The notes: generated by a model from the letters alone, not told the origin. A stretch of 64,000 nt of DNA from an uncultured Lachnospiraceae bacterium (GCA_910585965.1 CAJUHH010000001.1:186001-250000), one strand, 5' to 3'; positions 45,772 to 56,667 are shown, numbered from the stretch's first letter. Numbers and translations are program-made.

Positions 45772-46842
45772 CTAATCTGCCGAAAAAGAAAACCACCCAT
45801 TAGTACTTTTATAATTTTCCAGAAATCTCGTTTTTTCTGCTTCCTGTTCCAAAAGCCTTTCCAGTTTTTCCAGATTCCTCCCTGGTATCCAGGCCTTTCC
45901 TGAATTATAGTAAAAATTCACAATTTTCCAAAACTTTTCAGGATAACGGAAACGGTAATAAAGCTGCACATAATCTTCCCCCTCCATTTCCCTCTCCTTG
46001 CAATAAGCCTCCAGCAAAAGATTCCCCAAATCTATCGGCCAGTTTCCTTTTTCCAGAAGTTTCCTCATAAAAAGATAGAGATCCCGGACTGGGTTATCCC
46101 GGACGCATTTTTCAAAATTGATCACCGCCATTCCCGTTCCATCCCGTTCTTCCCCATTCCCTTTCGTTATGAGAATATTATGGTATTGATAATCCCCATG
46201 GCAGATGATCCCCGCGTTCTTCCCGTTTCCATCTCCGTTCTCCCGGAGATAATGCCCCACTTCTTCCGAAGCCTGGAGCGCCAGCTCTAAAAAATAATCA
46301 TAATGCTTTAACAGGAAAATTTCAAAATTAGTTTTCTGGCTTTTTTCCTTTAAAAACTTCCTTACCTTCTTCAATTCCCTGTTATGCTTCTCATATTCCT
46401 TATCAATCCGAAATTCCGATTTCCACGCTGCCCCTGGAAACAGATCCATTTCCAAAACAGATGCTTTATGGAGCCGCGCCAATGTCTTTACCGCCTGGAT
46501 GCATTCCCTCGTGTCGCGGACATTGCATTCCCTGCCTTCAAAATACGTCTTTAATATGTAAGGAGTCCTATCTTGGTCATATACGATCAACTCTCCTTCT
46601 TTCGTCCTTAAAATGCTCTCTACTGAAGGAAACCCCTGCTTGCTGATCGATTTAAGCAGTGCGTCCTGAAAAATAATCTTATCTTTCGGCCCCGTATATT
46701 CCTTCAAAATCAACAAACCTTTATCGGACTCACACAACATCGCGCCCCGTCCTTTCCAGGTACGAAGCACCTCTATTTCATAATTTTCAAGTACGCTGAC
46801 TGCCCTGTCATTCACATAAATTCCTCCCATATTACGCTTCAC
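45772..46842 (-). CDS. CotS-family spore coat kinase-like protein
   Basis: 356 residues with an aminoglycoside-phosphotransferase-like fold: ADSVLENYEIEVLRTWKGRG N-lobe, catalytic loop CHGDYQYHNILIT and INFEKCVRDNPVRDLYLF as the metal-binding part. CotS proteins are spore coat associated kinases or pseudokinases. The Asp in HGD is kept, so activity is possible; the metal motif carries INFE where DFD is usual, so it may be weak. It adds to the sporulation signature of the window. Confidence 0.8.
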   Translation of the reverse strand: MKRNMGGIYVNDRAVSVLENYEIEVLRTWKGRGAMLCESDKGLLILKEYTGPKDKIIFQDALLKSISKQGFPSVESILRTKEGELIVYDQDRTPYILKTYFEGRECNVRDTRECIQAVKTLARLHKASVLEMDLFPGAAWKSEFRIDKEYEKHNRELKKVRKFLKEKSQKTNFEIFLLKHYDYFLELALQASEEVGHYLRENGDGNGKNAGIICHGDYQYHNILITKGNGEERDGTGMAVINFEKCVRDNPVRDLYLFMRKLLEKGNWPIDLGNLLLEAYCKEREMEGEDYVQLYYRFRYPEKFWKIVNFYYNSGKAWIPGRNLEKLERLLEQEAEKTRFLENYKSTNGWFSFSAD

Positions 46843-46894
46843 AAGCTTAGTCTATCCTATCTTATGAAGCGTTATGGCAAAGTATTCATGCGAA

Positions 46895-48226
46895 CTATGA
46901 AGTCATTTCCCTTACATATTCCAACAGCTTTTCCTTCGCATTCTCCTCCGGGTTTTCCAGCACGGTCTGTAAGAGTTTCTCCAATGTCCGTCCTATCTCC
47001 TTTCCCGGCTCCATCCCGGCATCGATCAGATCCCGTCCTGTAACGGCCAGCGTGCGCAAGGACACGCATTGCCTGTTTTCCAAAATCTTTTCATATACTT
47101 TCCTGGCCTCTTCCAGCGCTGCTGTTTTCTCTTCCCTGCGGTATCCGCTTTGCGCTCCGATGTCCGCCCTTTTTACATCGAACAAACAAGGAAAAATATC
47201 CTCCCCTATCCGATTGACCGCCTTGCGCACGCTCCTTGCGGATGCCTCTATCGGATAGTCATGATACCATACCAATCTGGCCGCCTTATCCCTCGTCGCA
47301 TTGTCAAACCGGAGCCTTTTCATTACCCGCCGGGCAATCTCCTCCCCGGCCCGGGCATGTCCGTGAAAATGATCAATGCCTTCCTCATCCGTAAATTTCG
47401 TTTCCGGCTTTCCTATATCATGAAAAAGCATAGCCAGGCGCAGCACTTTATCCGCCTTTATTGTTTCCAGGGAATGCAGGATATGCTCGCCCACCGTATA
47501 ACAATGGTGGGGATTGTTCTGCTCCGTCTCCATGCATTTATCGAACTCCGGCAGAATCACCCTCGTAATTCCTGTTTCATAACAAACCCGCAAATAATCA
47601 GGGTGCGGGGATATCAAAAGTTTTACAAGTTCCGACTGTATCCTCTCCGCGCTGATGCAGCTAAGGTTCCCGGCCATTTCTTTTACTGCCGCTTTTGTTT
47701 TTTCCTCAATGGCATACCCGAGCTGGGCAGAAAAACGGACGGCTCTCATCATGCGCAGGGCATCTTCCCCAAAACGTTCCCTTGGATCGCCTACGCAGCG
47801 GATTAATCTGTTTTCTATATCTTCCATCCCGCCAAAAACATCCACCAGTCCTTCCTTTTCATTATATGCCATAGCATTAATGGTAAAATCCCGGCGCTTC
47901 AAGTCTTCTATTAAGCTGGAAGTAAATGTCACTTCCTTCGGATGCCTGCCGTCCTCATATTCCCCGTCGATGCGGTAAGTCGTCACTTCAAAGCCCTCCC
48001 GCCCTATCATGACCGTCACCGTCCCATGCTGGATACCCGTATCGATCGTACGGCAGAACAATCTTTTTACCTCCTGCGGGCTGGCGGATGTCGTAATATC
48101 CCAATCATCCGGGATACGCCCCAGAATGGAATCCCTGATACATCCGCCCACCGCATAAGCCTCATATCCGCCGGCCTCCATCGTTTCTATAATTTTTCTC
48201 ACTTTATCCGGCAGATCAATGTGCAT
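46895..48226 (-). CDS. cca: CCA tRNA nucleotidyltransferase
   Basis: 443 residues. The nucleotidyltransferase head has YAVGGCIRDSILGRIPDDWD with catalytic aspartates, then RRDFTINAMAYN and an HD domain (LAMLFHDIGKPETK). It adds CCA to tRNA 3' ends. The sequence is a typical bacterial class II enzyme with an HD domain. It sits between ackA and cotS. Confidence 0.93.
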   Translation of the reverse strand: MHIDLPDKVRKIIETMEAGGYEAYAVGGCIRDSILGRIPDDWDITTSASPQEVKRLFCRTIDTGIQHGTVTVMIGREGFEVTTYRIDGEYEDGRHPKEVTFTSSLIEDLKRRDFTINAMAYNEKEGLVDVFGGMEDIENRLIRCVGDPRERFGEDALRMMRAVRFSAQLGYAIEEKTKAAVKEMAGNLSCISAERIQSELVKLLISPHPDYLRVCYETGITRVILPEFDKCMETEQNNPHHCYTVGEHILHSLETIKADKVLRLAMLFHDIGKPETKFTDEEGIDHFHGHARAGEEIARRVMKRLRFDNATRDKAARLVWYHDYPIEASARSVRKAVNRIGEDIFPCLFDVKRADIGAQSGYRREEKTAALEEARKVYEKILENRQCVSLRTLAVTGRDLIDAGMEPGKEIGRTLEKLLQTVLENPEENAKEKLLEYVREMTS

Positions 48227-48248
48227 AATTCCTCCTTGTTTCCCGTCC

Positions 48249-49445
48249 TCAGCCGACCAGCCTTACCGTTTCCCTCGCAATGGCCAGTTCCTCATTGGTA
48301 GGGATAAGCATTACCGTCACCTTTGCTCCTTCATCAGAAAGAATGGTTTCTTCCCCCCGGACCTTATTCTTTTCTTTATTAATATTAGCCCCTAAAAATC
48401 CAATATATTCCCCTATCATGCCGCGCACTTCCGCATTGTTTTCGCCGATTCCCGCAGTAAATGCAATCACATCCACGCCGTTCATCGCCGCCGCATAAGC
48501 GCCGATATATTTTCCTACCCGATATGCATACGCCTCCAGCGCATCTTCTGCCATTCCATTGCCTTGCGCCGCCGCCTGCCCAAGATCCCTGAAATCGCTG
48601 GAAACGCCGCCCGACAGCCCGAGAACGCCCGATTTTTTATTACAGATATTAACGACTTCCTCCGCAGTCAGCTTTTCCTTTTCTGCCAGAAAAGATATGA
48701 TCGCTGGATCCATATCCCCGCTCCTCGTTCCCATCATCAGCCCTTCCAGCGGCGTCAGCCCCATGGAGGTATCCACCGATTCCCCGTTCTTTACCGCCGA
48801 TACGCTGGCTCCGTTTCCGAGATGGCAGACGATAATTTTCAGATCCTTCCTGTCTTTTCCCAAAATCTCCGCCGCCCTTTTTGATACGAAATCATGGCTC
48901 GTCCCATGGAATCCGTAACGCCTTACCTTATATTTCTCATAATATTCATAAGGCAGCCCGTACATATATGCCTTTTTGGGCATCGTCTGGTGGAAAGCCG
49001 TATCGAATACCCCTACCATCGGCACATGCGGCATTACTTCCTTGCAGGAGTTAATCCCCACCAGGTTCGCCGGATTATGCAGCGGCGCCAGGTCGTTGCA
49101 TTCCTCTACCTGTCTTAATACTTCGTCCGTAATCATCACGGAAGAGGCAAACTTTTCCCCTCCATGCACGATGCGGTGCCCGACTGCCCCGATCTCATCC
49201 AGGGAAGCAATCACGCCAACTTCTTGATCCGTCAGTTTTTCAATTACCAGTTTCACCGCTACCGTGTGGTCCGGCATATCGACCTGCTCGGTTCTCTTCT
49301 CCCCGCCTTCCGGCTGGTGGGTGATCGCCCCGTTATCAATTCCGATCCTCTCACAAAGCCCCTTGGCCAGCACTTTTTCGCTTTCGCTGTCGATCAGCTG
49401 GTATTTCAGGGAAGAACTGCCGCAGTTTATCACTAAAATGTTCAT
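48249..49445 (-). CDS. ackA: Acetate kinase
   Basis: 398 residues, full length: MNILVINCGSSSLKYQL start, HRIVHGGEKF, FHGTSHDFVSKRA, VCHLGNGASVSAV and AFTAGIGENNAEVR. It makes ATP from acetyl phosphate in mixed-acid fermentation, fitting with pyruvate:ferredoxin oxidoreductase encoded nearby, although no pta is seen here. The gene is followed by cca on the same strand. Confidence 0.97.
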   Translation of the reverse strand: MNILVINCGSSSLKYQLIDSESEKVLAKGLCERIGIDNGAITHQPEGGEKRTEQVDMPDHTVAVKLVIEKLTDQEVGVIASLDEIGAVGHRIVHGGEKFASSVMITDEVLRQVEECNDLAPLHNPANLVGINSCKEVMPHVPMVGVFDTAFHQTMPKKAYMYGLPYEYYEKYKVRRYGFHGTSHDFVSKRAAEILGKDRKDLKIIVCHLGNGASVSAVKNGESVDTSMGLTPLEGLMMGTRSGDMDPAIISFLAEKEKLTAEEVVNICNKKSGVLGLSGGVSSDFRDLGQAAAQGNGMAEDALEAYAYRVGKYIGAYAAAMNGVDVIAFTAGIGENNAEVRGMIGEYIGFLGANINKEKNKVRGEETILSDEGAKVTVMLIPTNEELAIARETVRLVG

Positions 49446-49530
49446 AAGAATACCTCCGATTTTTATATTTTGTTATATTGCATTTTACAATACATGGAAG
49501 GAGATTTCCAGATGTAATTGTTTGTATGAT

Positions 49531-49564
49531 AAAAAGCATCTGGATTTTTATTTTCCAAATGCTT
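49531..49564 (-). terminator. Terminator after the Uma2 gene
   Basis: AAGCATCTGG and CCAAATGCTT pair (one G-U type mismatch) around an 11-nt loop, with a T-run next to the arm on the minus strand. It is about 30 nt after the Uma2 stop. Confidence 0.65.
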
Positions 49565-49592
49565 TCTAATATCACCATGTTAAATTTATTTG

Positions 49593-50126
49593 TTATTCTA
49601 CTTTGATAGAAAAATCCTCATATAATCCAACTGGAATATCCTCCCCAAAAGAATACTGTTCCATTGTTTCTTTTTCAAATCTATACACTGTCACTACTTC
49701 TCTTGTAGGATCCACTATCCAATACTCCCTCACTCCAGCACTTCGATATTTAAATAATTTTGTAAAATAATCCATTGGCTTATTTCCCGGCGAAACTATC
49801 TCAATAATCCAATCTGGCGCTCCATTACACCCCTTATCTGTTATTTTATCCCTGTCGCAAATAACAGATATATCTGGTTCCACATAATTTATCTCATCCT
49901 CATTTAAAAATACAGCAAATGGAGCTGGAAGCACCTCACATTCACCATTATTATTTTGAATATAGTTTCCGATTTCTCTATCAAAAAAATGTACCAGTCT
50001 TTGATGTTTTGTATTAGGCGGAGCCATGTAATAAATTTTTCCATCAATCAGTTCTGCCCGTTCTCCATCTGGTAAAGAATAAATGTCATCTATTGTATAC
50101 GCTTTTTCCTGCCTCAATGTGTCCAT
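49593..50126 (-). CDS. Uma2-family (DUF820) PD-(D/E)XK nuclease-like protein
   Basis: 177 residues from ATG 50126, with GGAGG upstream; an upstream GTG at 50141 is a less likely start. TIDDIYSLPDGERAELIDGKIYYMAPP and then VEPDISVICDRDKI, APDWIIEIVSPGN and EYWIVDP are typical of the family. These proteins have a restriction-endonuclease-like fold of unclear function and often occur singly or in multiple copies. The A/T-richer codon use differs slightly from ackA and nifJ. Confidence 0.85.
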   Translation of the reverse strand: MDTLRQEKAYTIDDIYSLPDGERAELIDGKIYYMAPPNTKHQRLVHFFDREIGNYIQNNNGECEVLPAPFAVFLNEDEINYVEPDISVICDRDKITDKGCNGAPDWIIEIVSPGNKPMDYFTKLFKYRSAGVREYWIVDPTREVVTVYRFEKETMEQYSFGEDIPVGLYEDFSIKVE

Positions 50127-50278
50127 ATTTTCAGCCTCCACTCTTAATGTTATTATATTCTCTTATATCTGAGAATACAATAAATTTCGAAAACCAAAAG
50201 GAATAAAAAACTATAAACCTACAGAAAATCTAATTAACAATCAGGCTATTCAAGTAAATTCAGGAGGAATCTTTCATT

Positions 50279-53200
50279 ATGTTGAAACGGGAGCAAAAAA
50301 CAATGGACGGGAACCAGGCAGCCGCGCATGTGGCTTATGCTTATAGCGATGTGGCAGCTGTATATCCCATTACGCCTTCTTCCACCATGGCGGAATATGT
50401 CGATGAGTGGGCGGCAGAAGGGAGAAAAAATATTTTCGGACAAACCGTGCGGGTGGAGGAAATGCAGTCGGAAGCGGGAGCGGCAGGAGCTGTGCATGGT
50501 TCTCTTGCCGCCGGGGCGCTTGCTACTACCTTTACGGCCTCCCAAGGGCTTCTCCTTATGATCCCCAATTTATATAAAATGGCAGGAGAATTGCTGCCCG
50601 GAGTATTTCATGTGGCGGCAAGGACGATTGCAACCCATGCTTTGTCGATTTTCGGCGATCATTCGGACATTTATGCTTGCAGGCAGACTGGAGTTGCTAT
50701 ATTAGCAAGCGGCAGCGTGCAGGAAGCGATGGATCTTGCCCCCATTGCTCATTTAGCGGCCATTAAGGGAAAACTTCCGTTTCTTCATTTTTTTGATGGT
50801 TTCCGAACATCCCATGAAATGCAGAAAATCGAGATGTGGTCTTATGAAGATTTAAAGGAAATGGCAGATTTTGATGCAATTAGCCAGTTCCGGGATAATG
50901 CTTTGAATCCTTGCCATGCAAAGCTTATGGGGTCGGCGCAGAACCCGGATATTTTCTTTCAGGCGAGGGAGGCTTCCAATCTCTATTATGATGCCATGCC
51001 TTCGCTGGTAGAATCTTATATGGAGGTTATTAATCAGAAAATAGGGACAGACTACGAGCTTTTCCATTATTATGGAGCCGATGACGCGGACCATGTCATC
51101 ATTGCCATGGGTTCCGTATGCGAAACGATAAAAGAAACCATCGATTATCTTATGGCCGGCACGGACGATGCGGATGTCAGGCCGGGGCTGGTCGAAGTGC
51201 ATCTTTATCGGCCGTTCAGCGCTGCCCATCTGCTTTCTGTTTTGCCGGAATCGGTGCGCCGGATCACTGTCCTGGATCGAACGAAAGAACCGGGAGCGGC
51301 GGGCGAACCTCTTTATCTGGACGTAGCCGCTGCTCTAAGGAATTCCCGGTTCGCCCATATCCCTATTTTTTCCGGCAGATATGGGCTGAGTTCCAAAGAT
51401 ACGGATCCCAGTCAGATTTATACTGTTTTTTGTCACAAAAAGCCAGCAGGAAGGCCAGTTTTTACTTTGGGCATTACGGACGATGTCACGCACTTGTCGC
51501 TGGATATCAAAAAAATGATAAATGCTGCGCCTCCTTCCGTCATCTCCTGCAAATTCTGGGGGCTAGGAGGCGACGGCACGGTCAGCGCCAATAAGAGTTC
51601 CATAAAGATCATCGGAAACCATACGAACAAATATGTACAAGCATACTTTGACTATGATTCCAAAAAATCCCGTGGATTGACCGTATCCCATCTCCGATTC
51701 AGCGATTCTCCGATCCGGTCCGCTTATCTGGTCCGCCAGGCGGATTTTGTGGCATGCCATAATCCTGCCTATTTACACAAATACAATATGGTGCAGGAAG
51801 TAAAGGACGGCGGTACTTTCCTGCTGAATTGTTATTATAAAGAAGAAGACTTAGAGCAGTATCTTCCCGGCCAGGTCAAACGGTATATCGCGCAGCATGA
51901 TATCCAGCTGTATGTGATTGATGCGATCCGCATTGGCAAAGAGATCGGGCTGAATAATAAAATCAGCACGATTCTGCAAGCCGCCTTTTTCCGCCTTGCC
52001 AATATCATTCCTATGGAAGAAGCGAAACGGCTCATGAAAAAAGCGGCCGCCATCAGCTATCAGAAAAAAGGGGAAAAGGTCATTCAGATGAATTATGAAG
52101 CCATCGACAGGGGCATCGAAAGCGTTCTGAAAATCCCTGTTCCGCCGGAGTGGAAACAGACCGGGGACGATCCTCTGGATGCCAAGATTCTTCCCGACCG
52201 CCCACAAGTTCTTGCTTATGTGGAAAATATACAAAAACCGATTACTTTGCAACAGGGCAATTCCCTTCCGGTTTCTGCCTTTCTCCCTTATGCGGATGGT
52301 TCCTTCCCTTCCGGAAGTTCCGCTCATGAACGGCGCAATGTAGCTACGGAAGTTCCTGTGTGGAAGCCGGAAAACTGCATCCAATGTTGCCGCTGCTCTT
52401 TTGTCTGCCCCCATGCGGTCATCCGTCCGGCGGCTATGAACGAGGAAGAACAGCGCCGTGCGCCAAAGGACATGAAAACCCTTGACATGCTGGGCATGCC
52501 CGGATATTCTTTCTCCATTACCGTGTCGGAAACGGACTGCACCGGCTGCGGCTCCTGCGCCGGGGTATGCCCTGGGAAACAGGGGGAAAAAGCCCTCGCC
52601 ATGGAGCCGGTCAAAGAGCATGAAGAACGGCAGCAATATTTCGATTATGGAAAGTCCCTGCCTATAAAGGCCGAGGTTGTAGAAAAATTCCATGAAAATA
52701 CGGTCAAGGGCAGCCAATTCAAACAGCCTATGCTGGAATTCCATGGAGCTTGCGCCGGATGCGGGGAAACGCCTTATGCGATCCTGATCACCCGCCTTTT
52801 CGGCGAACGGATGTATATTGCCAATGCCACGGGATGTTCTTCCATCTGGCCCAACTCGTCCCCCACCACCGCCTATACTACAAATACCCTCGGCCAGGGG
52901 CCGGCATGGTCCAATTCCTTATTCGAAGACGGCGCGGAGTTCGGTTATGGCATGGCTCTGGCACACAATTCCATCCGAAGCCATATGAAAGAGGCTGCAA
53001 AAAGTCTGTTGGAATTATTGGAAAACACATCCAGCGCTTGTATACATTCAGATACTTTACATGGCTCGTTGGAACAATGGCTGGATACTTTTGCCGACGG
53101 CCACAGGAACGGGGACGCTTCCCGCGCCCTGGCCGATGCCCTGCAGGACTACATGCCTCATGCCGGACAGGAAAGCAGCCATTTATGCCGCAGGCTTTTG

Positions 53201-53890
53201 CATGCAAAAGATTTTCTTTCCAAAAAATCGCAATGGATTTTCGGCGGCGACGGATGGGCATATGATATTGGCTTTAGCGGCCTGGATCATGTGCTTGCCA
53301 GCGGAGAAGATATTAATATCCTCGTTTTCGATACGGAAGTATACTCCAATACCGGAGGCCAGGCATCCAAAGCAACGCCCGCCGGCTCCACCGCCAAATT
53401 TGCCTCCGGGGGAAAATGCAGAAAGAAAAAAGATCTGGCTTCCATGGCTATGACCTATGGTTATGTCTATGTGGCCCAGATTGCCATGGGCGCGGACTAC
53501 GTCCAAACGCTCAAAGCCATTACCGAAGCGGAAGCTTATCCCGGCCCTTCGCTTATTATTGCGTATTCCCCCTGCATCAGCCACGGAATCCGTTCCGGCA
53601 TGGGAAGCGCCCAGCACGAAGAGGCCAAGGCGGTACAAGCTGGTTACTGGCATCTTTTCCGTTTCGACCCTTCCCTGAAAGAACAGGGAAAAAATCCTTT
53701 TCAGCTGGACAGCAGAGAACCTTCTATGGATTACGGAGAATTCCTGTCCGGCGAAAACCGCTACGATGTCCTTCGGAGAATGCACCCTGAAACCGCCAGG
53801 ACGCTATTTTCCCAAGCGGCGGAATATGCTGAAGAAAGATACCAATATTTGCATAAACTTATCGACCTATATGGGTCAAATCTGTTATAA
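50279..53890 (+). CDS. nifJ: Pyruvate:ferredoxin (flavodoxin) oxidoreductase
   Basis: 1203 residues, the usual single-chain size. Start at ATG 50279 with AGGAGG 11 nt upstream. N-terminal AYSDVAAVYPITPSSTMAEYVD, middle domain, then two [4Fe-4S] ferredoxin motifs (CIQCCRCSFVCP and CTGCGSCAGVCP) and a third Cys pair before TPP-binding GDGWAYDIG with NTGGQASK. It oxidises pyruvate to acetyl-CoA, CO2 and reduced ferredoxin. It is followed by an FprA flavoprotein on the same strand, and an acetate kinase lies on the other strand. Confidence 0.97.
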   Translation: MLKREQKTMDGNQAAAHVAYAYSDVAAVYPITPSSTMAEYVDEWAAEGRKNIFGQTVRVEEMQSEAGAAGAVHGSLAAGALATTFTASQGLLLMIPNLYKMAGELLPGVFHVAARTIATHALSIFGDHSDIYACRQTGVAILASGSVQEAMDLAPIAHLAAIKGKLPFLHFFDGFRTSHEMQKIEMWSYEDLKEMADFDAISQFRDNALNPCHAKLMGSAQNPDIFFQAREASNLYYDAMPSLVESYMEVINQKIGTDYELFHYYGADDADHVIIAMGSVCETIKETIDYLMAGTDDADVRPGLVEVHLYRPFSAAHLLSVLPESVRRITVLDRTKEPGAAGEPLYLDVAAALRNSRFAHIPIFSGRYGLSSKDTDPSQIYTVFCHKKPAGRPVFTLGITDDVTHLSLDIKKMINAAPPSVISCKFWGLGGDGTVSANKSSIKIIGNHTNKYVQAYFDYDSKKSRGLTVSHLRFSDSPIRSAYLVRQADFVACHNPAYLHKYNMVQEVKDGGTFLLNCYYKEEDLEQYLPGQVKRYIAQHDIQLYVIDAIRIGKEIGLNNKISTILQAAFFRLANIIPMEEAKRLMKKAAAISYQKKGEKVIQMNYEAIDRGIESVLKIPVPPEWKQTGDDPLDAKILPDRPQVLAYVENIQKPITLQQGNSLPVSAFLPYADGSFPSGSSAHERRNVATEVPVWKPENCIQCCRCSFVCPHAVIRPAAMNEEEQRRAPKDMKTLDMLGMPGYSFSITVSETDCTGCGSCAGVCPGKQGEKALAMEPVKEHEERQQYFDYGKSLPIKAEVVEKFHENTVKGSQFKQPMLEFHGACAGCGETPYAILITRLFGERMYIANATGCSSIWPNSSPTTAYTTNTLGQGPAWSNSLFEDGAEFGYGMALAHNSIRSHMKEAAKSLLELLENTSSACIHSDTLHGSLEQWLDTFADGHRNGDASRALADALQDYMPHAGQESSHLCRRLLHAKDFLSKKSQWIFGGDGWAYDIGFSGLDHVLASGEDINILVFDTEVYSNTGGQASKATPAGSTAKFASGGKCRKKKDLASMAMTYGYVYVAQIAMGADYVQTLKAITEAEAYPGPSLIIAYSPCISHGIRSGMGSAQHEEAKAVQAGYWHLFRFDPSLKEQGKNPFQLDSREPSMDYGEFLSGENRYDVLRRMHPETARTLFSQAAEYAEERYQYLHKLIDLYGSNLL

Positions 53891-53975
53891 TGGTCTGTGT
53901 GCCGGAGCGCATATAGTTCGCAGCATTAATATGGAGCGGCACAATACCAGAAAAAAAGAAAAGAGGTATCTATGT

Positions 53976-55142
53976 ATGAAAGCAACAAAACTAAAAGAAG
54001 GCATTTACTGGGTTGGCGCTGTTGACTGGAATATCCGCAATTTCCACGGCTATAGCACGGAACAGGGAACCTCTTACGGAGCTTACCTGATTGTAGACGA
54101 AAAAATCACCCTGATCGACACGGTAAAGGCGCCTTTTGCAGAGGAAATGATCTCCCGCATCAGCGACATCCTTCCGCCGGAAACCATCGATATCATTATA
54201 TCCAACCATGTAGAAATGGATCATTCCGGCGCTTTGCCCGCCATAAGGAAATATTGCCCCAACGCATCCATCTATACAAGCAGCCCGGCAGGCGCGAAAG
54301 GACTTGCCGCCCATTATGGCGATTACGGCTATCTGCCCGTAAAGACCGGCGACTCCATTTCCATCGGGAAAAGAACTCTTTCCTTTGTATCCACGCCCAT
54401 GCTTCATTGGCCGGATAATATGGTGACATATTGCCCCGAGGAAAAAATCCTTTTTTCCAACGATGCTTTCGGACAGCATTACGCTTCTACCGGACATTTT
54501 GATGACGAAGTAGATCTTCCGATTCTTCTGGATGAAGCCAAAAAATATTATGGGAACATCCTTATGTGCTTCGGCAGACAGATACAAAACGTAGGAAACA
54601 CGCTGAAAGGACTGGACATTGATATTATCGCCCCCAGCCACGGCATTATATGGCGCAGCCACATTGACGAAATTCTCAAAGTTTATGGATTATGGAGCGC
54701 CAACGAACCTTCTACAGGAGCGGTAGTAGTCTATGACAGCATGTGGCATTCCACGGAAATTATTGCCAAAACAATATGCGAAGCCTTTGCAGACCAGGAT
54801 ATCCCTGCAAAACTTTATGACTTGAAGACCAACCATATTTCCAATATCGTGCCCGAGGTATTGACCAGCAAATATATCGCTGTCGGTTCTCCCACGCTGA
54901 ATAACCAGATGATGCCGTCTGTGGCAGCATTTTTATCCTATTTAAAAGGTCTTTCCCCTAAAAACCGGGAAGCCTTCGCTTTCGGTTCCTACGGATGGAG
55001 CGGGCAAAGCATCGAATTGGTGGAAAAGGAACTGGAAGCCTGCGGATTCCATATATGCATGGATAGAATACGCATAAACTATATTCCATCCGAAGAAACC
55101 CTGCGCGAAATATATAATAATGTGCAAAATATGTCAAAGTAA
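53976..55142 (+). CDS. fprA: FprA-type flavodiiron protein (A-type flavoprotein)
   Basis: 388 residues from ATG 53976; the frame is open to 53766 but that is inside the end of nifJ. A metallo-beta-lactamase-like domain (about 1-250) has the diiron ligands in HVEMDHSG and a later Asp and His, and a flavodoxin domain (about 255-388) begins VYDSMWHSTEI. Such proteins reduce oxygen to water or NO to N2O using rubredoxin. It is 85 nt after nifJ. Confidence 0.93.
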   Translation: MKATKLKEGIYWVGAVDWNIRNFHGYSTEQGTSYGAYLIVDEKITLIDTVKAPFAEEMISRISDILPPETIDIIISNHVEMDHSGALPAIRKYCPNASIYTSSPAGAKGLAAHYGDYGYLPVKTGDSISIGKRTLSFVSTPMLHWPDNMVTYCPEEKILFSNDAFGQHYASTGHFDDEVDLPILLDEAKKYYGNILMCFGRQIQNVGNTLKGLDIDIIAPSHGIIWRSHIDEILKVYGLWSANEPSTGAVVVYDSMWHSTEIIAKTICEAFADQDIPAKLYDLKTNHISNIVPEVLTSKYIAVGSPTLNNQMMPSVAAFLSYLKGLSPKNREAFAFGSYGWSGQSIELVEKELEACGFHICMDRIRINYIPSEETLREIYNNVQNMSK

Positions 55143-55200
55143 AAGAAAATAGCTATGCCGCAGATGCCGTCTTATTTCGCAGGCTGGCGCATCGCAATAT

Positions 55201-55229
55201 AAAAAATGCCCGTTTTCCGGGCATTTTTT
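55201..55229. terminator. Bidirectional terminator between fprA and proS
   Basis: AAAAAATGCCCG and CGGGCATTTTTT pair in a 12-bp stem with a five-base loop. A- and T-runs on both sides allow termination from fprA (plus) and proS (minus), whose stops lie 59 and 8 nt away. Confidence 0.92.
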
Positions 55230-55236
55230 GTTATTC

Positions 55237-56667
55237 TTAATAAGCTCTCCCCCAATAAACCATCTTTTTTGCCGGTTTTCCGCAGTATACGCATGTATCC
55301 GATAAGCACTCCTGTTCATAAGGCATACAGCGGCTCGTCACGCTCATGTCTTCCTTAATCTTTTCTTCGCACTCCCTGTCTCCGCACCACATCGCCTTCA
55401 CAAATCCTGACTTTTCGGCAAACAGCCTCACGAATTCATCCTTCGTCTTGGCCACATAAATATGGGATTCCAGATGAGCCTTTGCCTTTCGGAACAGATT
55501 CTCCTGAATATCTTCCAGAATCTCCGCCACCGCCTTCTCCAGTTCATCCAGCGCCGCTTCCACCTTTTCCCCGTTATCCCGGCGGCAGATCACGCACTTC
55601 CCTGCCTCGATATCCTTTGGCCCGATCTCCACGCGGATCGGAATTCCCCTCATTTCCTGTTCGGAAAATTTCCAGCCCGGACTCTTGTCGGAATCATCCA
55701 CTTTCACGCGGAAATGGCTCAGTCTGTCTTTTAACTCATATGCCTTCTCCAGCACGCCTTCCTTTTTCTGCTGGATCGGGATAATCATCACCTGCGTAGG
55801 CGCAACCTTCGGCGGCAATACAAGTCCGGAATTATCCCCATGCACCATAATAATTGCTCCGATGATTCTCGTAGACATTCCCCAAGAAGTCTGGTGTACA
55901 TATTTTAGTTTATTATCTTTATCCGTAAACTGGATGCCGAAAGCCTTCGCAAAGCCATCGCCAAAATTATGGCTCGTCCCCGACTGTAATGCTTTGCCGT
56001 CATGCATCAAAGCTTCTATCGTATAGGTGGCCTCCGCCCCTGCAAATTTTTCCTTTTCCGTCTTACGCCCCTTCACCACAGGAATCGCCAGCACTTTCTC
56101 ACAGAATTCCGCATATACATCCAGCATCTGCTCCGTTCTTTCCTGCGCTTCCTCTCCCGTCGCATGAGCCGTATGCCCTTCCTGCCATAAAAACTCCCTG
56201 GAACGGAGGAACGGCCTCGTTTCCTTTTCCCAGCGCACTACGCTGCACCATTGGTTATAAACCCTCGGCAAGTCCCTATAAGACTGAATATCCCCTTTAT
56301 AAAAATCACAAAACAAAGTTTCCGAAGTGGGCCTTACGCACATCCTCTCCTGCAACGGGTTCAAACCGCCGTGCGTCACCCACGCCACCTCGGGCGCAAA
56401 CCCTTCCACGTGGTCTTTCTCTTTCTGCAATAATCCCTCCGGTATGAACATCGGCATATATACATTTTCCACGCCGACCGCCTTAAACATATCGTCCAGC
56501 TGCCTTTGGATCAATTCCCAGATTGCATATCCAGCCGGTTTGATTACCATACAGCCCTTTACATTAGAGTAATCGATCAGTTCTGCCTTCTTCACCACAT
56601 CCGTATACCATTGGGCAAAATCCTCGTCCATAGATGTAATTGCTTCCACTAATTTCTTATCAGCCAT
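55237..56667 (-). CDS. proS: Prolyl-tRNA synthetase (short, archaeal/eukaryotic-like type)
   Basis: 476 residues from ATG 56667, with AAGGAGA upstream. The frame runs into the upstream gene otherwise. Class II motifs: [16 protein letters not shown], motif 2 [15 protein letters not shown], motif 3 and the C-terminal CYG..A zinc-like end ([14 protein letters not shown]). It charges tRNA-Pro. This short type is common in Clostridia. It starts 22 nt after the phosphodiesterase gene. Confidence 0.95.
   Translation of the reverse strand: MADKKLVEAITSMDEDFAQWYTDVVKKAELIDYSNVKGCMVIKPAGYAIWELIQRQLDDMFKAVGVENVYMPMFIPEGLLQKEKDHVEGFAPEVAWVTHGGLNPLQERMCVRPTSETLFCDFYKGDIQSYRDLPRVYNQWCSVVRWEKETRPFLRSREFLWQEGHTAHATGEEAQERTEQMLDVYAEFCEKVLAIPVVKGRKTEKEKFAGAEATYTIEALMHDGKALQSGTSHNFGDGFAKAFGIQFTDKDNKLKYVHQTSWGMSTRIIGAIIMVHGDNSGLVLPPKVAPTQVMIIPIQQKKEGVLEKAYELKDRLSHFRVKVDDSDKSPGWKFSEQEMRGIPIRVEIGPKDIEAGKCVICRRDNGEKVEAALDELEKAVAEILEDIQENLFRKAKAHLESHIYVAKTKDEFVRLFAEKSGFVKAMWCGDRECEEKIKEDMSVTSRCMPYEQECLSDTCVYCGKPAKKMVYWGRAY

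Noticed and set aside
51851..52744. 297-codon minus-strand open frame opposite nifJ
   Set aside because: It lies fully within the ferredoxin-domain region of nifJ, shows no family pattern and is best seen as a shadow.
53766..53975. N-terminal extension of the FprA frame into nifJ
   Set aside because: It overlaps the nifJ C-terminus in another frame and lacks family sequence; the ATG at 53976 follows a GAGG site and gives the standard length.
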